Source: Saccharothrix sp. NRRL B-16314
GTDB taxonomy: Bacteria; Actinomycetota; Actinomycetes; Mycobacteriales; Pseudonocardiaceae
DNA: 64,000 nucleotides
Assembly (NCBI RefSeq): GCF_000716595.1
Contig: NZ_JNXC01000030.1
Span: 62,001-126,000, forward strand
Direction of reading: 5' to 3'
Below, piece after piece: positions 6,443 through 14,880 of the stretch (the stretch's first letter is position 1; every line of letters begins with the position of its first letter). Position numbers and translations under genes: made by a program. The notes beneath the pieces were generated by a model. The model was not told where the DNA came from. It worked only from the letters and a program-made list of their open reading frames with translations, and did no database searches.

Positions 6443-9427
6443 GTGGCGAGTGGGGCGAAGGACGGTTTCCGGTTCCGACTCCTGTCCCTGCTCGTGTGGA
6501 TCGGGATCGCGGCCGGGATCAACCTCGCCGTGCCGCAGCTGGAGACGGTGATCGCCGGTAGCTCGGTGCCCGTGGTGCCCGAGTCGGCACCGTCCTCGCA
6601 GGCGTTGGTCGCGATGGACAAGGCCTTCGGGAACGCGAACGCCAAAGCGGTCGCGTTCGTGGTGCTGGTCAACGAGAAGGGCCTGACCCAGGCCGACCAG
6701 GACTACTACCGCGACCTGGTCGGCAAGCTGCGCGCCGACCGCGATCACGTCGCCGGCGTGCAGGACTTCCTCAGCCTGCCGGAGCTGAAGTCGGCGCTGG
6801 CCGCCGAGGACGGCAAGGCCTGGTACGTGCCGGTCGGCCTGCACGGCGGTGCCGGCTCGGCCGAGGCGGCGTCCGACATCGCCTTCCTGCGTGCGACGGC
6901 CGACGAGGGCAGACCCGCTGACCTGCTCGTCAGCGTCACCGGCGCCACCGCGACGATCAGCGACCTGTTCGTCTCCGTCGAGGAGAGCATCCTCCCGATC
7001 ACCGTGCTCACGGTCGTGCTCATCGCGATCATCCTGTTCGGCATCTACCGGTCGCCGGTCACCGTGATGATCGCCCTGTCGACGATCGGCGTGGCGTTGG
7101 CGGTCGCACGCGGTGTCACGGCGTTCCTCGGGGAGCACCTGTTCAGCGTGTCGACGGTGACCGCGTCGTTCCTCACCGCGGTGGTGCTCGGCGCGGGCAC
7201 CGACTACGGCGTGTTCCTGATCAGCCGGTACCACGAGTTGCGGCGTGACGGGGTGGAGCCGCAGGAGGCCGTGCGCACCGCCGCGGCGAAGGTGAAGCAC
7301 GTCATCGTCGCCTCCGCCGCCACCGTCGCCGCCGCGTGCGCCTGCATGGGGTTCGCCGAGCTGGGCGTCTTCAGCACCACCGGCCCCGCCATCGCGACCA
7401 GCGTCGTGGTCACGCTGGTCACGGCGTTGACGCTGACCCCGGCGCTGCTCGGCATCGCCGCCCGCTTCGGGTGGGCGGAACCGCCGCGCGGGCGCTCCGG
7501 CCGGTTCTGGCCGGTCATCGGCAAGGCGGTCGAGCGCCGTCCCGGTGCGGTGCTGGTGCTGGGACTGGTGCTGCTCGGTGCCATGGCCGCGTTCTACCCG
7601 TTGCAGCGCACGAACTTCGACGAGCGCGCCATGCAGCCCGAGACGACCGAGAGCAACGTCGGCTACCGCATCCTGGCCGAGCACTTCCCGTCGAACGAGG
7701 TGGTGCCGGGCTACCTGGTCATCGCCGCGGACCACGACCTGCGCAACCCGGGTGACCTCGCGGCGCTGGAGCACGCGGCGGCCGGTGCGGCGAAGGTGCC
7801 CGGCGTCGCGACGGTGCGCGGCGTGACCAGGCCGTTCGGCACGCCGCTCGACGTGGCCTCGCTCGGCAACCAGGTCGGGCAGGTCGGGCAGGAGCTGTCC
7901 GACGCGGGCACCAAGGTCGAGCAGACCAAGAAGGACGCCGACGTGCTGTCCGGCGGTGCGAAGCAGGTCGCGGAGGGCGCGGACCGGCTGGCCGACGGCG
8001 CGCGTGACGGCTTGAGCGGCATCGACACGATCATCACCGGCCTGCAGGACGGCGGTAAGGGGCTCGCCGAACTGGAGACGGGCGCGGCGCGCGGGTACGA
8101 CGGCGCGACCGCGCTGGTGTCCGGCGCCCAGGAACTCGCCGCCGCGCTGCGGCTGGCCCACACCCAGACCTCGGTCGCGGTAGACGGGTTGCGGCTCGCC
8201 TCCGAAGCCCTCGCCGGGGACCTGCTCTGCGGGCTCGACCCCGTGTGCGCGAAGGTGCGGCAAGGAATCGACGAGATCTACCGCGCCCAGCGCGACCAGC
8301 TCCTGCCGGGCCTGCTGAGGGCGGCGGAAGGCGCGGACGCGCTGGCGAAGGGCAACACCGACCTGGCGAACGGCCTGCGGCAGATCCAGGAGGGCATCGG
8401 CACCGCGCACGCGGGCGTCGACCAGCTCACCTCCGCCCAGCAGCGGCTCAAGGAAGGGCTCGGCGGGCTCGTCGACGGGCTGGACAAGGTCGCCGACGGA
8501 GCCAACCAGGTCAGCGACGGCTCGAAGCAGGCCGGGCAGACCGCGCAGCAGTTCGTCGAAGGGCTCGACCGGGCCGCCGCTTTCCTGCTGAACGCGAGCA
8601 AGGACGCGGCTGACACGTCCGTGGGCGGCTTCTACCTGCCCGCCGGCGCCATCGACGACCCCCGGCTCGCGCTGGCGCGCAACTACTACCTCTCGGCGGA
8701 CGGCCGGACCGCGCGGCTGGTGGTGCTGGACGGCACCGACCCGTTCGGCGCGGAGGCCATCGCACGGGTCGACGCCGTCAAGGACGCCGTGCGAACCGCG
8801 TTGCGCGGCACGTCCATGGAGAACAGCGAAGTGCTCGCCGCCGGCCCGGCCGCGGTCAACGCCGACGCCGACCGGCTGATCAAGAAGGACTTCGCGCTCG
8901 TCGCGTCGATCGCGCTGCTGTGCGTCCTGCTGATCCTGGTGCTGCTCATGCGCAGCTTCCTCGCCCCGCTCTACGTCCTGCTGTCCGTGGTGCTCTCCTA
9001 CGCGGCGGCCATGGGCGCGAGCGTGCTGGTGTGGCAGGAACTCGTCGGCGTCGATCTCGAGTGGACGGTGCCGCTGATCACGTTCGTCGTGCTAGTCGCG
9101 GCCGGTGCGGACTACAACATCCTGTTGATGACACGCATCCGGGAGCTGGCGCCGAACGCCGACAGAGCGGGCATCCGCCAGGCGGTCGTACTCACCGGCG
9201 GCGTGATCACCTCGGCGGGCGTCATCTTCGCGGCGAGCTTCTTCGCGATGATGAGCTCCGACGTGGTGACGTTGGCACAGGCGGGTTTCACGATCGGCAC
9301 GGGGCTCCTGCTGGACACGTTCGTGGTGCGCGCCCTGGTGGTGCCGTCGATGGCGACGCTGTTCGGCCTCTCGGGCAAGGGTTTCGTCGCTCGGACCCCC
9401 GAAGCCGCGGCCGTCCCGGCTCCCTGA
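6443..9427 (+). CDS. MMPL/RND-family transporter
   Basis: The 994-residue protein has the MMPL layout: one N-terminal membrane helix, an extracytoplasmic loop, five or six helices (residues about 180-350, including GAGTDYGVFLISRYHELR), a second large loop with many glycine-spaced coiled-coil repeats (about 480-740: GAKQVAEGADRLADGARDGL), and a second bundle with GADYNILLMTRIRE. The two [GA]xDY motifs are the proton-relay region of MmpL proteins, which export lipids or polyketides using the proton gradient. It reads towards the PKS cluster, whose promoter is about 120 bp downstream, so it may export the cluster product; it could also be independent. The GTG start has a strong RBS. Confidence 0.9.
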   Translation: MASGAKDGFRFRLLSLLVWIGIAAGINLAVPQLETVIAGSSVPVVPESAPSSQALVAMDKAFGNANAKAVAFVVLVNEKGLTQADQDYYRDLVGKLRADRDHVAGVQDFLSLPELKSALAAEDGKAWYVPVGLHGGAGSAEAASDIAFLRATADEGRPADLLVSVTGATATISDLFVSVEESILPITVLTVVLIAIILFGIYRSPVTVMIALSTIGVALAVARGVTAFLGEHLFSVSTVTASFLTAVVLGAGTDYGVFLISRYHELRRDGVEPQEAVRTAAAKVKHVIVASAATVAAACACMGFAELGVFSTTGPAIATSVVVTLVTALTLTPALLGIAARFGWAEPPRGRSGRFWPVIGKAVERRPGAVLVLGLVLLGAMAAFYPLQRTNFDERAMQPETTESNVGYRILAEHFPSNEVVPGYLVIAADHDLRNPGDLAALEHAAAGAAKVPGVATVRGVTRPFGTPLDVASLGNQVGQVGQELSDAGTKVEQTKKDADVLSGGAKQVAEGADRLADGARDGLSGIDTIITGLQDGGKGLAELETGAARGYDGATALVSGAQELAAALRLAHTQTSVAVDGLRLASEALAGDLLCGLDPVCAKVRQGIDEIYRAQRDQLLPGLLRAAEGADALAKGNTDLANGLRQIQEGIGTAHAGVDQLTSAQQRLKEGLGGLVDGLDKVADGANQVSDGSKQAGQTAQQFVEGLDRAAAFLLNASKDAADTSVGGFYLPAGAIDDPRLALARNYYLSADGRTARLVVLDGTDPFGAEAIARVDAVKDAVRTALRGTSMENSEVLAAGPAAVNADADRLIKKDFALVASIALLCVLLILVLLMRSFLAPLYVLLSVVLSYAAAMGASVLVWQELVGVDLEWTVPLITFVVLVAAGADYNILLMTRIRELAPNADRAGIRQAVVLTGGVITSAGVIFAASFFAMMSSDVVTLAQAGFTIGTGLLLDTFVVRALVVPSMATLFGLSGKGFVARTPEAAAVPAP

Positions 9428-9549
9428 TCGCGGTGTGACGGCGCGGTCGCGGTAGGCGGCGTTGCGCCCCCGGTTCACCCGCCTCGTACGCGCTGCGTCA
9501 CGGGCTTCGTCCGATTGTGTGTTTCCAGGTGGAGCCGAATGGTCCACGG

Positions 9550-9579
9550 TTGACAGCCGGATGCGGCCGTCCATATGAT
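9550..9579 (+). promoter_or_regulatory. Near-consensus promoter of the biosynthetic cluster
   Basis: TTGACA (9550-9555), an 18-base spacer and TATGAT (9574-9579) form a nearly perfect housekeeping promoter, rare in such DNA. Transcription would start near 9587, leaving a leader of about 180 bases before the first possible start codon at 9767. The 340-bp gap 9428-9766 otherwise contains no gene I can support. Confidence 0.7.
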
Positions 9580-9766
9580 CGCTGACAATTGAACCAGGGG
9601 GTAACAAATCAGCGGTCGAGCGTGTCGGCCGAAAGATGTGGAACCTGTTCTCATCGGACCGTAACCTTCTCGCGTGTTGCTCGTTTACTGAGTAGGGAGT
9701 TCCGGCTTCGTCGGTGCGTGTGGCCACCGGCGCCTGAATTCCGCTGTTGGGGAGCCGATTTTTCGG

Positions 9767-11395
9767 TTGGTGCAGGTTCGATCACCGGGGGGTGTGGTGT
9801 TAAGTTTTCCATCACTTATTGATGGACACGACGCAGATCACGAGAAATGGCTGTACGTTGTCCGCGCGGGTGCGTTGTTGCGCGATGAGATCAACGTTCT
9901 GAAGCTCAAGCGGAATCTGGACCGGGGTCTGCTCCGGGACACGGACGACCCCAGGGTGGCGGGCAGGGTCGGCCTCAGCACGACCGGGCAGGTGGCCGCC
10001 GCCGCGGCGGCGGCCCGGCGGGCCCAACCCGACTGGGGTGCGGCGGGCATCGACGAGCGCATCGCGTTCGCCCGAGCGGTCGGCGAGCGGGTCCGCGCCC
10101 ACACTGCCCAGTTCACAGACGTGTTGATCGCCGAAGGGCATCCGCGGAGGCTGGCGGTCTGGGAGGTCGCCAGCGCGCTGGAGATGACCTCGGAGGAGAA
10201 CCTGGACCGCGTCCGCCGGCAGCTCTGCGAGATCGGCCGGGTCGGGCAGCGGGAGACCAGGCTCGTGCGCAAGGCGGACGGCGTGGTGGCCGTCCACCCG
10301 CCGCACAACGCGGCGACGGCGAATTCCCTGCTGGCCATGGGCGCCCTCCTGGCAGGCAATTCGGTGGTCATCAAAGCGCCGCGCAGCGCCCCGTTCGGAA
10401 CGGCGTGGTTCTGGCGCGAGATGGTGTGGCCGGTACTGGCCGAAATGGGCGCCCCGGCCGGCATCCTGAACGTCGTCTGCGCTTCGCCGACCGAAGTGCT
10501 CGACCAGTGGCTGCACAGCGATGACGTTGACGACCTGATGTTCTTCGGTGAATCCGAACGCGGTGTCGCGATCGGTCACCAATGGCATGCGCGCGGTAAG
10601 AAAGCAATTCTGGAGTTGGCGGGCAACGACGGTGTGCTGGTGTGGCGCGATGCGGAGGTGGAACACGCGGTCACGGCGTTGACCGAATGTTTTTACGGCT
10701 CGTCGCAAATCTGCATGGTGCCGAAGTACGCCATCGTCCACGCCGACGTCGCGCCCGCGTTGTTGCGAGGCCTGGTCGACGCGGTGGGCGCGGTCCGTCC
10801 CGGCTATCCCGAGGACGCCGACTCGTTGCTGTCCCCGGTGCTGAAGCAGGGTGACTACGACGTCGTGCTGAAGGACGCGCTCGAAGCGGGCGCGGAACTG
10901 GTGCACGGCGGGCGGCGGCTGGAGGTCGACGGCAGCCCCGACGAGATGGGCCCGTTCATCGAACCGACCCTGCTGCGAGTCGACGGCCTCGCCGCCGCCG
11001 CGGACCTGGACGCCGTGCGGCGCGAGACGTTCTTCCCGCTGCTGCCGATCGTCGTGGTCGACCCGGGCGACGCCGGCGATCACCGGTTGCTGCTGGACTG
11101 CGTGGAGTTCTTGAACCGCAACCGGTACGGACTGCGCAACTCCGTGTGGAGCCGCGACGAGCACGTCATCGACACCGTGTGCCGCAGACTCGGCAACGGC
11201 GGCATCCTCAAGGTCAACGACAGCCACATCGGGCAGGTCGCCGGGCTGCCGACGCACGGCGGGACCGGCCTCACCGGCGGCCCGTTCGGCGAGGCGCACT
11301 ACCCCGTGCTGCGCACCAGCCACCTCCAGGCGATCAGCATCGCCACCGCGGTCGAACCGAGATCCGCGGTGTTCTCCAGCGTCACTGCTCTCTGA
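9767..11395 (+). CDS. Aldehyde dehydrogenase-family protein
   Basis: This protein of up to 542 residues belongs to the NAD(P)-dependent aldehyde dehydrogenase superfamily. Counting from 9767, the general base Glu is at about 283 (ILELAGNDG) and the nucleophile Cys at about 316 (SSQICMVPKY), a spacing of 33, close to the classical 268/302. The cofactor-binding stretch includes VVIKAPRSAPFG. The start is uncertain: GTG codons at 9794 and 9797 lie just behind a GGGGGG run. As first gene of the cluster it may oxidise an aldehyde or reduce an activated acyl group. With the aminotransferase two genes on, it could handle an aldehyde intermediate (inference). Confidence 0.8.
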   Translation: MVQVRSPGGVVLSFPSLIDGHDADHEKWLYVVRAGALLRDEINVLKLKRNLDRGLLRDTDDPRVAGRVGLSTTGQVAAAAAAARRAQPDWGAAGIDERIAFARAVGERVRAHTAQFTDVLIAEGHPRRLAVWEVASALEMTSEENLDRVRRQLCEIGRVGQRETRLVRKADGVVAVHPPHNAATANSLLAMGALLAGNSVVIKAPRSAPFGTAWFWREMVWPVLAEMGAPAGILNVVCASPTEVLDQWLHSDDVDDLMFFGESERGVAIGHQWHARGKKAILELAGNDGVLVWRDAEVEHAVTALTECFYGSSQICMVPKYAIVHADVAPALLRGLVDAVGAVRPGYPEDADSLLSPVLKQGDYDVVLKDALEAGAELVHGGRRLEVDGSPDEMGPFIEPTLLRVDGLAAAADLDAVRRETFFPLLPIVVVDPGDAGDHRLLLDCVEFLNRNRYGLRNSVWSRDEHVIDTVCRRLGNGGILKVNDSHIGQVAGLPTHGGTGLTGGPFGEAHYPVLRTSHLQAISIATAVEPRSAVFSSVTAL

Positions 11396-11487
11396 CCCGG
11401 TCTTGTAACCCGGTCTCGTAGCCCAGCCCTCCGCGATCCCGGACCCGAGCGGTCCGGCGAGGAGCGCTGCCCCGAAACAGACGGGAT

Positions 11488-12624
11488 GTGTGGATGAACT
11501 TCACGGAGAAGTACCTGGCCACGCTGGACGCCAAGCTGCCCGGCCTGGCCGCCGACCTGGTGGAGATCGGGCCGGAGGAGCTGGAGAGCGACAGCACGCG
11601 CGGGATCGCGAGCTTCCGCGCCAGTGGGGGTCCGGGCCTGCTGGTGCCGGAGAAGCACGGCGGGCCCGGGGCGACAGCGCTGGAGGCCGTGCACTGCGTC
11701 CGGGCGCTGGGAGCGCTCGCCCCGTCGTTGTCCGTCGCGACGACCATGCACAACTTCTCGGTCGCGGCCCTCGTGGCGGTCGAGGAGAACTTCGACGGCT
11801 TCGAGTGGATGATCCTCGACGCGATCGCGAACGACCGCCTGCTGATCTCCTCCGCGTTCGCGGAAGGCCTGTCCGGCCAGGGTTTCCTGACTCCGACGAT
11901 GACGGCCCGGAAGAAGGGCACGGGCTGGATCGTCAACGGGACCAAGAAGCCGTGCAGCCTGTCCAAGTCGATGGACCTGATGTCGGCCAGCGTCGCACTG
12001 GTGGACGGTGACGAGCGGATCGGCATCGGCGTGATCGTCATCCCCGCGACGATGGACGGCATCACGACCAAGCCGTTCTGGGCGGCTCCCGTGCTGCGCG
12101 GGGCGGAGAGCGACGAGGTGGTCCTCACCGACGTCGAGGTGCCGGACGAACTGGTGATGAAACCGGAGGAGAGCGCGACGGCGTCGCTGGACGCGCTGGA
12201 GGCCAAGGGCCTGATCTGGTTCACGCTGCTGATCTCCGCCGCCTACCTCGGCATGGCGAGCGCGCTGGTCGAGCGGTTGCTGGTGACGGGCCGGGGCGCC
12301 GCCGAACGCCGGGTCGCCGCCGCCTCCGAGCTGGAGGTCGCGACGATGGCCCTCGAACGCGTCGCGACCGTCGTGGACGAGACGGCCACGGCGCCGGAGT
12401 CGCTGCCGCAGGCCCTGATGGCGCGGTACGCGGCGCAGGGCGCGATCCGCCGCTCCGTCGAGATGACCGTCGAGTCGCTGGGCGGCATGCAGTACATCAC
12501 CAACCCGATGGTGAGCTACCTGGCCTCCGCGGTGCACGCGCTGGCGTTCCACCCGCCCTCCCGCCTGTCGGTGGTCGAGGAGCTGGAGAAGTCCTTGCTC
12601 GGCAACGAGATGTCGATCAGGTAG
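11488..12624 (+). CDS. Acyl-CoA dehydrogenase-fold flavoprotein, active-site base apparently replaced
   Basis: The 378-residue protein has the all-alpha/beta-barrel/all-alpha organisation and length of acyl-CoA dehydrogenases, with an FAD-barrel region (SSAFAEGLSGQGFLTPT, WIVNGTKKPCSLS) and a C-terminal ESLGGMQYITNP segment. In ordinary members that last segment reads GGxGYxxExP and holds the catalytic Glu; here Thr aligns at that position by eye, so dehydrogenation by the standard mechanism is doubtful. Relatives in antibiotic clusters act as oxygenases or on carrier-bound substrates. Either the GTG at 11488 or the ATG at 11494 may be the start. The aminotransferase follows within 10 bp. Confidence 0.7.
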   Translation: MWMNFTEKYLATLDAKLPGLAADLVEIGPEELESDSTRGIASFRASGGPGLLVPEKHGGPGATALEAVHCVRALGALAPSLSVATTMHNFSVAALVAVEENFDGFEWMILDAIANDRLLISSAFAEGLSGQGFLTPTMTARKKGTGWIVNGTKKPCSLSKSMDLMSASVALVDGDERIGIGVIVIPATMDGITTKPFWAAPVLRGAESDEVVLTDVEVPDELVMKPEESATASLDALEAKGLIWFTLLISAAYLGMASALVERLLVTGRGAAERRVAAASELEVATMALERVATVVDETATAPESLPQALMARYAAQGAIRRSVEMTVESLGGMQYITNPMVSYLASAVHALAFHPPSRLSVVEELEKSLLGNEMSIR

Positions 12625-12633
12625 GTGGGGGAC

Positions 12634-13878
12634 ATGCACAACGACACGATCGACCACCAGGAGCAGATCCGCTCGGTCTACGCGAAGAACCTGGGCAGCA
12701 GGCTCGCCGCGATGTCGCGGATGCTCGGCGGGCACGTCGAACGCGAGTCGCACGGGGCGCTGCTCGTCACCGAGGACGGCAAGGAGTTCGTGAACTGCGC
12801 CGGGTACGGCGTGTTCCTGCTCGGCGCGACCCACCCGGACGTGGTCGCGGCGGTCGTGGAACAGGTGCGGCGGCACCCGGTGTCGGCCCGGCTGTTCATC
12901 GACACCGTCAGCCCGCGCGCCGCGGAGGCGCTGGTGGACATCGCGCCGGACGGCCTGGAGAAGGTCTACTTCGCCGGGTCCGGTGCGGAGGCGGTCGAGA
13001 CGGCGCTCAAACTGGCCAGGGTCAACGGGTACCGGCGCATCGTCACCACCGTCGGCGGCTACCACGGCCGGACGCTCGGCGCGCTGAGCGTGAGCGCGCG
13101 CCCGGTCTACCAGGAGCCGTTCCGGCCGTTGATGCCCGACGTGGCCGAGGTTCCGTTCGGTGACGCCGAGGCGCTCGACCGTGCGCTAGCGGGCGCTCCA
13201 CCGTCGTGCTTCATCGTGGAGCCGGTGCAGGGCGAGGGAGGGGTGGTCATCCCCGATCCCGGCTACCTGGCCGCGGTGTCGCGCATCTGCGCCGAACGCG
13301 ACTGCTTCCTCATCGTGGACGAGATCCTCACCGGCATGGGCCGGGTGGGGCGGATGTGGGGGATCAGCGGCCAGGACGTCGCGCCCGACGTGATGCTGGT
13401 CGGCAAGACGCTGTCCGGTGGGGTGATCCCGATCGCGGCCGTGCTGGCGACCAACGAGGCCTACGCGCCGTTCGAGAAGGACCCGCTGCTGCACCAGTCC
13501 ACGTTCGGCGGCTCCCCGGTGGCCACGGCCGCCGCGCTGGCCACGATCGACGTGATCCGCAAGGACGACATCGTCGGTGCCGCCGATCGCATCGGCCGCA
13601 GGCTGCTGGCGAGCTTCCGGGAGGCCGCGGCGTCTGCTCCGGCCGGTGTGGTGGAGGAAGTCCGCGGCGCGGGCCTGCTGCTCGGCATCGAGTTCTCCGA
13701 CGGCGGCTACGCGGGCGAGATGGTGCTGGCCCTGATCGAGCACGGCGTGATGGCCAACCACTCCAACAACAACCCGACGGTCATCCGGCTCACCCCGCCG
13801 GCGGTCATCGAGGAGTCCGAGATCAGGACCATCGAACGAGCCGTGCGCCGCGGGTTCGACTCACTCGGCTCGTACTGA
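12634..13878 (+). CDS. Class III PLP-dependent aminotransferase
   Basis: This 414-residue enzyme is a fold-type I class III (omega-) transaminase. The cofactor motifs are visible: GSGAEAVETALK near residue 117, YHGRTLGAL, the aspartate of IVDEILTGMGR, and the PLP lysine K258 in VGKTLSGG. I chose the ATG at 12634 because GGGGGA lies just before it; a GTG at 12625 directly follows the preceding stop. Class III enzymes move amino groups to or from aldehydes, ketones and omega-amino acids. Together with the aldehyde dehydrogenase it implies an amine in the pathway, either in the starter unit or at the released end. Confidence 0.88.
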   Translation: MHNDTIDHQEQIRSVYAKNLGSRLAAMSRMLGGHVERESHGALLVTEDGKEFVNCAGYGVFLLGATHPDVVAAVVEQVRRHPVSARLFIDTVSPRAAEALVDIAPDGLEKVYFAGSGAEAVETALKLARVNGYRRIVTTVGGYHGRTLGALSVSARPVYQEPFRPLMPDVAEVPFGDAEALDRALAGAPPSCFIVEPVQGEGGVVIPDPGYLAAVSRICAERDCFLIVDEILTGMGRVGRMWGISGQDVAPDVMLVGKTLSGGVIPIAAVLATNEAYAPFEKDPLLHQSTFGGSPVATAAALATIDVIRKDDIVGAADRIGRRLLASFREAAASAPAGVVEEVRGAGLLLGIEFSDGGYAGEMVLALIEHGVMANHSNNNPTVIRLTPPAVIEESEIRTIERAVRRGFDSLGSY

Positions 13879-13890
13879 CCGGAGGGCACC

Positions 13891-14337
13891 ATGCAGACCG
13901 TCACCGTCGAGGCCGTCGTGCCCGACTGGCAGGCCGCCGACGTCTACGAACGGCTGAAGGACTCGGACGTCTACGTGAAGTACGCGCCGGAGCAGGTGAA
14001 GTCCGTCGTCACCGAGGCGGTGGACGAGCCCGGCGAGGCCATCACCCACTGGGAGATCTTCTTCCGCAACGGCCTGCTGCGCTGGTCCGAGCGGGACTAC
14101 TTCGACGACGAGAAGTGCACGATCAGGTTCGAGCAGGTCTCCGGCGACTTCGACGTGTTCGAGGGCGACTGGGTGGTGTCCACTCGCGACGGTGACGTGC
14201 TGCTCACCTTCACCGCCCACTTCGACTTCGGGGTGCCCAGCCTGGAGGCGATCATCGAGCCGGTGGCGATCCGCGTGCTGCGCCAGGCGATGAGCCGGAT
14301 CATCGGCAAGCTCTTCGACGGTGTCGTCCTCGCCTAG
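13891..14337 (+). CDS. SRPBCC-superfamily (polyketide cyclase/ligand-binding) protein
   Basis: The 148-residue protein has the helix-grip pattern of the START/SRPBCC superfamily: an N-terminal strand ending in PDWQAADVYERLKD, a run of antiparallel strands (ITHWEIFFRNGLLRWSERDYF, FEQVSGDFDVFEGDW) and a long C-terminal helix (AIRVLRQAMSRIIGKLF). It resembles aromatase/cyclase-like proteins in polyketide pathways. With no iterative aromatic PKS here, a lipid-binding or heterocycle-forming role is as likely as aromatisation. The ATG has a good RBS (GGAGGGCACC), and the gene lies 12 bp after the aminotransferase. Confidence 0.7.
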   Translation: MQTVTVEAVVPDWQAADVYERLKDSDVYVKYAPEQVKSVVTEAVDEPGEAITHWEIFFRNGLLRWSERDYFDDEKCTIRFEQVSGDFDVFEGDWVVSTRDGDVLLTFTAHFDFGVPSLEAIIEPVAIRVLRQAMSRIIGKLFDGVVLA

Positions 14338-14348
14338 ATCGGGAGACC

Positions 14349-14846
14349 ATGGATACCCTGAACCACTTCTGGACCCGCTCGACCGTGCTGCACGCGCGGG
14401 CCGAGTACGCGCTCGGGTTCGTCGTCTGCATGTGGTTGATGATCAGCCACTGGTCCGAGCTGGACGTGCTCCAGGCCGTCCTGCTGTTCGCCTACATCGA
14501 CCTCATCGGCACCGTGCCCGCGCTCTGGGCGTACAAGCGCAGCCGGGACGGCCAGATCGCCAAGGCGTACTACCACGTCTACAACTTCCTGCACAGCTTC
14601 GTGACGCAGGGTCTCGTCATGATCGGCTACGTCGCCGTCTTCGGCTGGCAGTGGGCGCTGCTGGGCATCCCGACGCACCTGTTCATCGACCGCTTCATGT
14701 TCAACAACTACCCCAAGCCGCTGGGGGTGGCGTTCGACCCCGTCAAGCACCCGGTGTTCGAGAAGTTCGAGCGCGAGTACGCCGCGTTCGACCCGACCGG
14801 GGTCGACTGGAAAGCCGTGAAGAACGAGAAGTCACTGGTCGCGTAG
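14349..14846 (+). CDS. Small polytopic membrane protein of unknown function
   Basis: The 165-residue protein has three or four hydrophobic segments ([49 protein letters not shown]). Several histidines and aspartates lie at membrane borders ([26 protein letters not shown]). That spacing recalls membrane-bound metal-dependent hydrolases or other lipid-modifying membrane enzymes, but I cannot assign a family. It is packed between the SRPBCC and first PKS genes with its own RBS (GGGAGACC), so it is probably part of the pathway. Confidence 0.7.
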   Translation: MDTLNHFWTRSTVLHARAEYALGFVVCMWLMISHWSELDVLQAVLLFAYIDLIGTVPALWAYKRSRDGQIAKAYYHVYNFLHSFVTQGLVMIGYVAVFGWQWALLGIPTHLFIDRFMFNNYPKPLGVAFDPVKHPVFEKFEREYAAFDPTGVDWKAVKNEKSLVA

Positions 14847-14880
14847 AGCGCGGACCGCTGGGAAGGGGGAGGACGGCCGC

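Noticed and set aside
6284..8410. Minus-strand frame opposite the MMPL gene
   Set aside because: Shadow frame rich in Arg, Gly and His with no motif; the plus strand has clear MMPL motifs.
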